Assembly (NCBI GenBank): GCA_005223375.1
Contig: RXOD01004103.1
Location: 1-28,842 of the forward strand
Source of the DNA: Amoebophrya sp. AT5.2
Taxonomy: Eukaryota; Sar; Dinophyceae; Syndiniales; Amoebophryaceae
Length of the DNA: 28,842 nt
Direction: 5' to 3'
Within the stretch, counting starts at the first letter, position 1, and the number at the start of each line of letters is the position of its first letter. This document shows, piece by piece, positions 1 through 6,638 of the stretch. The notes below the pieces were generated by a model. It saw only the letters and a list, made by a program, of their open reading frames with translations, had not been told where the DNA came from and made no database searches. The position numbers and the translations under genes were made by a program.

Positions 1-35
1 CCCCCGACCCTGCTACCTCCTACCCTCAACCTCAT

Positions 36-1427
36 CTACCCCCTCAGCACCCCCACCCCCCACAATGGGGCATCTCTGAAACCGCCCGGCGTGGTTTCCC
101 GCGTGGCTTCCGTGGCTTCTCCGTGGCTTCCCGCGCTTGGTGCTGCGCTCGCCCCACGCACTGTGAGAGCTTTGAGGATCCGCAGCGCAAATGGCGCGAG
201 AGCGTTGAGGAAGGCGGTGCGCAGCGTCCCGTCGCTGGCGGTGGATGCAGATGCAAGCGAGGGGGAGTTGATGGCGGCCTCAGAGGATGATGCTGAGATT
301 ATCGTCTGGATGTTGCCACCGTATCGAGGATCCAACGAGAAGGCACGCGCTGCGGTCTGCAGGCGTTCGTATTCTTGCTCATATTGACCACGATCAGGAG
401 ACGAACTCGTTCTCGGCCCCTCGATGGTCGGCGTCGTTAACGTTTCTGTACTCTGCTCCTTCACCTGGTACTCCCACAGACGGTAAATCTCGACTGTTTG
501 CAGCCGCAGCATCAACGCTTGCCTGCAGGCATCCTGGAAGGGTATAACGAACTTGTTGCGGTTCTCGGACCAGTCAGCGTCACCAATCTGTGGAAGAGGA
601 AAATCCAGCGCCACCAATCTGTTGAAGAGGTCGCGGGGAGAGAGCGGCCTTTCTCCGAGATGAAGTTCCATTTGGTGCGCTCTCGCGCGCTCCTGCGGGG
701 AAAGCTTCAGCAAGGCCACCACGTCAACTTCGACGCCACTTGCGACCGCGCTGTGCGCGTATAGATGCGTCAGCGGTTTCATCTGATTTTCGACCCGCTC
801 CGGGTAGGCCTGACCACAGATTCGAGGGCAGCGATCCTCCACATCGCTTTCCGTGTCAGTATCCGTGATTCCAATCCTGTGACGACCACGCAAGTTTTTT
901 TGTGGTTGAAACACTCCCGGAAACAGCACATACTGCGCGGCGGCGGTACTGAATCCTCGCTCCCCCTCGTACACATTTACTTGGTCCCAAGCGTGTACCA
1001 CGTCGGAAATGCGTCCCGCGCGGTACTTTTCAACCATGAGCTTTGCGATCAGACGCGAAAACATGGAGGGCATCATCAGCTGGCCCTCACGGTCCGGGCG
1101 CAGGAGCTCGCCGGCATCAGAAACTAGCTTGTCAAATGCCGATCCCTCAAATCTCGATCCCGGTCCCGGCCCCGGTCCCGGTGGAATCACTTCACGCGCC
1201 AATTCGTCGGCGGCCTTTTCAAACAGCAGATTGTTGTGGACGACGTAGTCCCGCACTTTCTGCCACCGGTTCGGATCGTAGCGCCGCTCCTCGTCCGGTT
1301 GGTTTTCTTTCTCCGGAGGACCTTGTGGAGCGAGCAAACCGTCGATGGTACCGAGGTGGTCGCGTATCTGAGCTGGTGAAAGATATGCACATGAACTATG
1401 TCTCTGTCGTCCCTGGTTTCCGATCAT
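36..1427 (-). CDS. Unrecognised 463-residue protein
   Basis: An uninterrupted ORF starts at an ATG, with an in-frame TGA a few codons upstream, and stops at TAG near the left edge. I recognise no domain. Residues ~1-75 are polar; a Pro-Gly repeat follows at ~82-90. A region with predicted helices (…MFSRLIAKLMVEKYRAG…) follows, then a second helical, charged stretch rich in Arg/Gln (…LLKLSPQERARAHQMELHLGE…). The last ~120 residues are Ser/Ala/Thr-rich and probably disordered. There is no signal peptide or membrane segment. An alternative ATG at 1488 opens a 30-codon ORF in another frame with good codon bias and a pyrimidine-rich CAG follows inside the 463-residue frame near 1370, so the true 5' end may be a spliced upstream exon. 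Function unknown; it is the last gene of the leftward array in this window. Confidence 0.68.
   Translation of the reverse strand: MIGNQGRQRHSSCAYLSPAQIRDHLGTIDGLLAPQGPPEKENQPDEERRYDPNRWQKVRDYVVHNNLLFEKAADELAREVIPPGPGPGPGSRFEGSAFDKLVSDAGELLRPDREGQLMMPSMFSRLIAKLMVEKYRAGRISDVVHAWDQVNVYEGERGFSTAAAQYVLFPGVFQPQKNLRGRHRIGITDTDTESDVEDRCPRICGQAYPERVENQMKPLTHLYAHSAVASGVEVDVVALLKLSPQERARAHQMELHLGERPLSPRDLFNRLVALDFPLPQIGDADWSENRNKFVIPFQDACRQALMLRLQTVEIYRLWEYQVKEQSTETLTTPTIEGPRTSSSPDRGQYEQEYERLQTAARAFSLDPRYGGNIQTIISASSSEAAINSPSLASASTASDGTLRTAFLNALAPFALRILKALTVRGASAAPSAGSHGEATEATRETTPGGFRDAPLWGVGVLRG
1159..1182. repeat. Two 12-bp units encoding Pro-Gly repeats
   Basis: Two adjacent 12-bp units, CCCGGTCCCGGC and CCCGGTCCCGGT, differ at one base. 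On the minus strand they encode the Gly-Pro run of the 463-residue protein. This is a coding microrepeat likely to vary in length between strains. Confidence 0.7.
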
Positions 1428-1593
1428 TGCTGCCCATCATGGGCGCGTCGGTATTCGAGTTCTTGGCCGATTCTGTGCCTTCGCCCATGTTGAAACGATG
1501 ACCGGCACAGACAAGATGGGCGGCCACTTGCGGCCCGCCGCCCTAGCATCTGGACTCTGGCGCGGAAGCAGCTCACTAATCCCGACGGAGCAC

Positions 1594-1703
1594 TACTTTG
1601 TCCCCAGAACGTGTTATAGTTTAGCGCACACCCCCGCCCAAGCACTTTGTCCTTAAAACACGCTCTGGACGACAAGGTCTGAGACTGAGTCCTTACAACA
1701 CGG
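1594..1703. repeat. Three degenerate ~19-bp direct repeats in a spacer
   Basis: The 282-bp spacer between the two leftmost genes contains three related stretches: ACTTTGTCCCCAGAACGTG (about 1595-1613), ACTTTGTCCTTAAAACACG (about 1644-1662) and ACTGAGTCCTTACAACACG (about 1684-1702), spaced about 40-50 bp apart. The 14-mer GTCTGAGACTGAGT at 1677-1690 recurs at 21467-21480 inside the hydrolase intron. Seen by eye; function unknown. They may be decayed repeats or 5' untranslated/intron motifs. Confidence 0.4.
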
Positions 1704-1709
1704 TGTTAC

Positions 1710-2047
1710 TCAAAAGCCCCAGTCCGGGACTTCCGAAAGGTCAATGTTTCCGTTCGCCTTTCGAAAGTCACGGACTTTTCTTTGAATAAAATAGGGATCT
1801 ACATCTAGGCAAGAAAATAAATGATTGAAAGTGGGGACGACGGACAGAGACACTTTTTTGCATAAAAGGTCCGGACTGTACACGATCTCGAACGGGTTGC
1901 TAGCCCGAGCATCCAACGCGAAGTACAGGAGGCTGAAGCTGAAGGGAATAGAGAGAAGCTTGACCACCCCCGCGTGCGCGCGGGTGGTGGTCGGGTTCGC
2001 GGCTGAGAACGCCATGGCGTAGAAGATGAAGTTCTTTGTGTTCGCTC
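1710..2047 (-). CDS. Small hydrophobic protein or terminal exon, unrecognised
   Basis: The frame from ATG 2015 to the TGA at 1710 gives 101 residues. The first ~65 codons have a strong G/C bias at third positions, as in the neighbouring genes, and the ATG sits in a good GCCATGG context. A hydrophobic segment at about residues 18-35 (VVKLLSIPFSFSLLYFALDA) could span a membrane. The same frame continues upstream of the ATG with coding-like NTKNFIFYA back to a good 3' splice site, TTTTCGGCAG ending at 2048, so this may be the last exon of a longer membrane protein whose earlier exons I could not place. Codon bias weakens after about 1865 and returns near 1785, which may mark another short intron. 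I do not recognise a family. Confidence 0.42.
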
Positions 2048-3502
2048 CTGCCGAAAATACGATTGTCCGGATTGCGAAAAAAGCGAGATCGTTGATCGAT
2101 GATGAAAACTCGTGATGTGTGTGAGAAGTAGTTCGTTGATGAAGATGAATTTGTTAGGGCGGTGGTGGTGGTGGACGCCTTGACAACAAGGTAAGCCGAT
2201 CTGTTGACAAGAAACCGATAAACACAACGATGAAGAAGCAAGTTCGTTGAGAGAGCAGAAGAGAAGCCGATCGAAAGCAACGCCGATTTATGATAATACT
2301 TTACGAACTGCAACTCAGTCACTGGCGACGTTGAACCTGCGACGGAAAATGAATGAAACAGAAAGTGCGAAGCAAATATGGATGTACAATCAGACGGGTG
2401 CTGTTCTTCATTCTCACGGTAAACCACGAGGAACTGGAACGCAGATCAGATCCTGACGAGGTGTAGCCAAGCATAACGCACGAGAGCTCTGGATAGTTAC
2501 ATACTTGTTTACTGTTAGATCATATAAGAAAGTCGTACTAAAGCTAAAACAAACTAAAATTCCAATTCCGTCGACAAGTTCATGATCGCGGAGAGAGGAA
2601 TGGCTGGGAGAGAAGCATCAAGGGATCGCGTAAAAATGTGACTTCTTTAGCATTGTTTGTGGGTACTAGGTATGTAACAATCCAGCCAGGGCGGTAGCGG
2701 GCGGATGAGCCATCCACCTCCCCGGCACAAACTACAAAGTGTCCAGAAGCAGAAAGTAGGAGCCCTACACTTTGTATGGGTTCTCCGATAGAGATCACCG
2801 TTTGCCGTCGGCGATGTTCTCTTGTTCCGCATGCTCGTCCTCGTTAAGGACGAGGGTTTGACCTTTTCCTTCAGCACCATGATGATCGGACGAGGCATTA
2901 CGATCCGTGGAGAGGGTTTTCTAGCATTTTTGAGTTTGACTGACATGAATGGAGGCACTTTCTTTCTGTTCCAGAGCGGTTTACGAGTGATAAACAAGAA
3001 AGGCTCTTTGTTTCATCTGCTCCCAACAGATCCATGCGGAGGGTGAACACGTTTCTGGCATTGAGCTCCACGGATGGGTAAAAGGATCGACAAGCCGCTA
3101 CTTAGCCGTTTCCGAGCCTTATCACCTTCTTTGTTCTAGTCTATTCTTTTTTATTCATCGCTGCAGCGAATGCATTCCCGACGGCAATTTTTCCGAGAGG
3201 AAATGGTGAAGAAAAAGAAATAAGTAGATGAAAAGAGTATAATCCCCGTTCCAGCCGCTCTTTTGTTTCTTGAGTGGTCACTCCTCCGAAAATTTTGATG
3301 ATGTTCCTGTCATGGTATAAATATCGAGACGAGCGAGCAGGATGTCGCGCTTCTCGCGCCGTGTGCTACTGATGACAAGGTACATTCATCAGGTTCATCA
3401 GGACTGAAGTTTTCTTGCGTCGATCTCCTCCCCGCCGCAACCAGATGAACTCCGCCATCGCCACACCCTCGTCCACCTCCTGCTCTCGCCTCCAGCAGCA
3501 GC
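2048..3502. other. Spacer without a supported gene
   Basis: About 1.45 kb with mixed, lower-GC composition. It probably holds the 3' untranslated region of RPB11 and upstream exons or promoter of the small hydrophobic gene. Visible elements are an imperfect inverted repeat (CTTGACAACA at 2179-2188 against TGTTGACAAG at 2202-2211, one mismatch), a plus-strand TATAAATA at 3316-3323, and a minus-strand AATAAA near 3150 that could serve as a polyadenylation signal. Open frames at 2647-2997 (minus) and 2822-3046 (plus) lack convincing codon bias or family similarity. Confidence 0.5.
2179..2211. repeat. Imperfect inverted repeat
   Basis: Arms CTTGACAACA and TGTTGACAAG pair with one mismatch around a 13-base loop. 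The plus-strand loop contains AAGGTAAG, which looks like a 5' splice site, but no plus-strand exon is evident. Short enough to be chance. Confidence 0.3.
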
Positions 3503-4108
3503 TCACATCATGTCTGGCATTGCGTCCCTGAGGTTCTGACTTCTGCTGAGCTGACTCCCGGCCGGTGCGCCACCCGAAGATCCCTGCACGCCCCCCAGTC
3601 CCTGGCTACTTGCGTCTCCCATGTAGTTTCCAGCAGCAGCTCCTCCGACCCCTCCTCTGATCTGCTCCTTCCACGCGTCCCCGGCGGCGGCGTCCGGTTT
3701 GGGGAACGCGTGCTTGTCCTCCTCCTTCGAGTGCTCCGGAAACTTGCGTTCCATCTGCCGGTCGAACTCGGTGAGGATCGTGCTGGCCGTCTTCTGCAGG
3801 TTCTTCACCGCGCGCATTAACGCGTCCTTCGGCTCCTCGGACAACACGGTTTGGATCCGCAGTTCGATCAGGTGCTCCAGGGGGTGGGGGTTTCGGTACC
3901 CCGCGAACAACACCTTTTTGTCCTTCAGCAGCTCCATCCGGAGCGCGTTGCCGAGCGTGTGGTCGTGGAGGCGAATGTGGTAGGTGCCGGCGTTGGGGAG
4001 AAAGGACGAGGGCACGTAGTCGTACTGCTTCGCAAACTTCGGGCCCAAAATCTGACACTCGTACGCCTCGGGCTTGTTAAACATCTGCATCTGCCCAGGA
4101 GTCACCAT
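3503..4108 (-). CDS. RPB11: DNA-directed RNA polymerase II subunit RPB11
   Basis: RPB11 pairs with RPB3 in the pol II assembly platform, the eukaryotic counterpart of the bacterial alpha dimer, and acts in the nucleus. The first ATG in frame gives 201 residues. The diagnostic dimerisation motif is intact: DHTLGN at about 49-54, followed by LLKDKKVLFAGYRNPHPLEH at about 60-79 and ELRIQT at about 82-87. The PHPLEH form, with LFAGY before it, points to RPB11 rather than the AC19 subunit of pol I/III. The C-terminal helix (…KNLQKTASTILTEFDRQM…) is present. Family members usually have about 115-120 residues; this one carries ~80 more, acidic/basic then Gly/Ser/Ala-rich, ending DAMPDMM. The frame is open upstream but contains no ATG, so 4108 is the likely start. 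The gene follows the RAD51-like gene in the same orientation, 600 bp downstream. Confidence 0.95.
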   Translation of the reverse strand: MVTPGQMQMFNKPEAYECQILGPKFAKQYDYVPSSFLPNAGTYHIRLHDHTLGNALRMELLKDKKVLFAGYRNPHPLEHLIELRIQTVLSEEPKDALMRAVKNLQKTASTILTEFDRQMERKFPEHSKEEDKHAFPKPDAAAGDAWKEQIRGGVGGAAAGNYMGDASSQGLGGVQGSSGGAPAGSQLSRSQNLRDAMPDMM

Positions 4109-4707
4109 GCTGGGCAAAATCGATGCTAGTGCTTGTGGGGTTGAAGAGTTGTAGTCGAGCGATGGAAAAAATAACGTAAACTTGTGCTTGACAAACGAGG
4201 TAGACGACGCTGAGTCCCTACCTCGTGATCGATGCCGAATGGCTACGCTACCGTTTCTTTATTCCGTAGGCCTGCACGTAGTGAGAAAGTAGTTCAATGA
4301 AACAGAAATTTTAATTTAAAGTAAAGTACATGGAATTCCATTGGAATCTAGGTGAGGTTTCGGTTTGTACGTGCAGCTGAGAGACGAACCACAACTGCCT
4401 CAATGTCAGTTCTCAAGGTCATGCGGATCCCTCGTTTCCTTGATGACGGAGATAGATCAGAACAGACGAACGTAGGAACTGAACAAAAATGGTGAGCCTG
4501 AGCTGGTATTTTTCGGTAATGATCGGGCCGAGAGCAGAATTTTTCGAAGAATGTTCCTGGCAATCGCAAAATTCACTTCCACGTTTGAGAGACGTGTACT
4601 GAAAATAATCCTGTTCACTGTCTGTTTTACTTTTGTACTTCGTCGACGTCGTTCTCGTTGACCCTGTCTTCAGTGATTCCTGCTGAAGAAAATGCAGGAA
4701 CAGAGCG
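4109..4707. other. Spacer between RAD51-like and RPB11 genes
   Basis: About 600 bp holding the 3' end of the RAD51-like transcript and presumably the RPB11 promoter and leader. A perfect 12-bp palindrome, ATGGAATTCCAT, lies at 4330-4341, followed by a half copy (TGGAATCT), beside an A/T-rich stretch at 4300-4326. The open minus frames at 4348-4733 have poor codon bias and are not called. Confidence 0.5.
4330..4341. promoter_or_regulatory. 12-bp palindrome upstream of RPB11
   Basis: ATGGAATTCCAT is a perfect palindrome about 220 bp upstream of the RPB11 ATG and next to an A/T-rich stretch. A dimeric transcription-factor site is possible, but a single 12-bp palindrome may be chance. Confidence 0.25.
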
Positions 4708-6252
4708 TCACCGAGAAGATACGATCTCGACACCGGCTGTTGTAATCCGCAGCGTCGTCGTGTAAACCTCCATCTCTTCGTCCATCATAACAGAAACAGC
4801 CGCAGCGGAGGCGATCGTGCTTTCCGCAATTGCAAGTGGGCCCGTGCTGCCGCGATCCTCGTTCTCCAGGTTCAGATTTATTTGTTCGGTCGCGGCAAAC
4901 AGTCCTACGCCTTGCCTGTTCTCTCCATCTCCACCCCCATCCCCCTCTCCGCCGGCTTTGCTCGTTGATTTACTCGACGAAGATTTGGGCGCCACAAGAA
5001 AGCCATTATCGTTCTGGTCCCGAGGCAGTTGCTCATGCTGCTCCCCTTGAACTTGATCCCGGGCCCCAGCAGTACTTTCCTCGCGGCCAGCACGCGGAGG
5101 ACGCGCTCCATCCGCAGCGACGTTGATCCCTTCTCGAGCACCAGCGGCCTCCCGTCTGCGTCGGCAAAATCTTGTTTGCGTCGCGGTTACGAGGTCGCCG
5201 TGCTCGTCTTCGTCGTCTTGTTCTGCATTCTCGGCTTCCGCGCGCCCAGACGAGGGACTTGGGCTTCCGTCGACTGCAGCTTCCTGTCTCCCACCGCCAC
5301 CGCCGTGCTGCATGAAAATTCTTCGGTCCGGCACGCTCTCCCAAACCTTTCCGAGGGCGACCTTCAGACTGTTCTCCGGATGCCACGCCTGCGCCATGTG
5401 TGCCGTGTAGAAGACCAGCCCTGGGACGGTCCGCATCAGCCGCGCGAGGCTCGTGATTTTCTGCGCTCGCTTCTTCTGCGCGGCGCCGAGAGCGGCTTTC
5501 TGCTTCATGATCTGCTCGGCGCTGGTCGGGACGGGTTCGCTGCTCGTTTGGACGTTGCAGTCCGGGTCGCCGGCGATAAGCAGCGTGAGGCCGTCGAGGA
5601 TCACTAGGTCCGGAGGTGCGCGGCCGGAGCTGCAGCTGCAGGCTGCTCTCAAGGCCCGCGCCAAGTCTGCGAGACAATACGCCTCACGGATTTCAACGCG
5701 ATCTTCTATAATTGCGCCGCCACCGTCACCAAAAAACTGCAAAAACCTCGGCTCCCACGCATTCGTCGTTGTGCACACCAAAACCCTTTTGCCCAAGTCC
5801 CTCGACGCGTAACAGCAAAGCTGCATCAGCAGCTGCGTCTTCCCAGAGCCGGCCGGGCCCGCTACTTCGGTCAAATAGCCACGCTGAAGAGAAGATGATG
5901 AAGTCAGCTGATCCCAGGCGGCGGCGGCGTTCCCGCTGTGCTCGGCCGGTAAGAAATGCCGGATGAAGGCGCGCGCGCTAGCAACACGAGGACTTCTTTC
6001 CGCGGTTGGTGTCCTCGTGCTTGAAGATGTGGCCGCGACGCCACCCGTCGAGGTAGGTGGTTGATCCAGGCTCGCTTCCTCCTTGGCCTTTTTGCTCGGG
6101 GGTGGGCAACAAGACGTGGTGTTTGCTGTCGATGCTCTCCGCGGACAGGAAGACAACACCGCGCGTAAGGCTCCCACATCCACCACGTGGGGGGGAAGTG
6201 AGGACTCTACTAGCGCGACGCCGCCTGCATCACTCGAAGACGACGCGCTCAT
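4708..6252 (-). CDS. RAD51-paralogue-like recombination ATPase
   Basis: Proteins of this family bind ATP and support RAD51 filament work in homologous recombination in the nucleus. The ORF starts at ATG 6252. After a ~90-residue disordered N-terminus, the RecA/RAD51 core runs from about 95 to 315: Walker A GPAGSGKT at 132-139 (Lys138), preceded by YLTEVAG as in RAD51B/C/D; Walker B LVILDGL with Asp220; and LGKVWESVPDRRIFM near 300-315, which resembles the ALG.W..VP..R block of RAD51D. The N-terminal helix-hairpin-helix of RAD51/DMC1 is absent, which favours a paralogue. Downstream the main frame becomes an acidic, Gly-rich stretch of ~190 residues ending in TLRITTAGVEIV, like the usual final F.I...G strand. 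Between about 5165 and 5000 another frame looks more coding (see findings), so introns or frameshifts probably interrupt the last third and the printed C-terminus may be wrong. Confidence 0.85.
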   Translation of the reverse strand: MSASSSSDAGGVALVESSLPPHVVDVGALRAVLSSCPRRASTANTTSCCPPPSKKAKEEASLDQPPTSTGGVAATSSSTRTPTAERSPRVASARAFIRHFLPAEHSGNAAAAWDQLTSSSSLQRGYLTEVAGPAGSGKTQLLMQLCCYASRDLGKRVLVCTTTNAWEPRFLQFFGDGGGAIIEDRVEIREAYCLADLARALRAACSCSSGRAPPDLVILDGLTLLIAGDPDCNVQTSSEPVPTSAEQIMKQKAALGAAQKKRAQKITSLARLMRTVPGLVFYTAHMAQAWHPENSLKVALGKVWESVPDRRIFMQHGGGGGRQEAAVDGSPSPSSGRAEAENAEQDDEDEHGDLVTATQTRFCRRRREAAGAREGINVAADGARPPRAGREESTAGARDQVQGEQHEQLPRDQNDNGFLVAPKSSSSKSTSKAGGEGDGGGDGENRQGVGLFAATEQINLNLENEDRGSTGPLAIAESTIASAAAVSVMMDEEMEVYTTTLRITTAGVEIVSSR

Positions 6253-6638
6253 GTTCGTTTAGAGCACAATAACAAGCACGGAGTCAGTCCCTAGGAACGC
6301 AACTACGGCAATGGCAAGCATGTATGGGTCAGCAGCTACCTGCTTTTTTTTTGGCGTTCGTTCTTGCAACACCTCCTCGTCGCGCACCCGATTTTTCAAA
6401 CACGTTCTGCACTCGCGGTAAGTATCTGCTGCGCGACAATCTCCTGTCACAAAGTAGAACCCAGATGATCCAGATCGTGTCTTCTCTTTGCTTGTCGATC
6501 CAAATACGCTGCTACATCGTCGACGGTTCATCAGATGCAGATCATGCACTATACTGCACTCACTGCTACTGCAGCAGCTGCTGCTAGCTCGGTCGTGGTG
6601 TCGAAGAAACACCAAAGAGAGAAATACTCGCTTCACCT
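6253..6638. other. Spacer between kinase and RAD51-like genes
   Basis: 386 bp holding the kinase 3' end and the RAD51-like promoter/leader. The 14-bp perfect palindrome GCAGCAGCTGCTGC at 6571-6584 contains a CAGCTG E-box and lies ~320 bp upstream of the RAD51-like ATG. No gene with convincing codon bias is present. Confidence 0.5.
6571..6584. promoter_or_regulatory. 14-bp palindrome with CAGCTG core
   Basis: GCAGCAGCTGCTGC is self-complementary and contains CAGCTG. It sits 45-70 bp beyond the kinase stop codon and upstream of the RAD51-like gene. It may equally be a CAG/CTG microrepeat without function. Confidence 0.2.

Noticed and set aside
2647..3046. Overlapping small open frames on both strands in the RPB11 downstream spacer
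   Set aside because: Codon third positions show no bias, neither frame resembles a known family, and the two overlap antisense.
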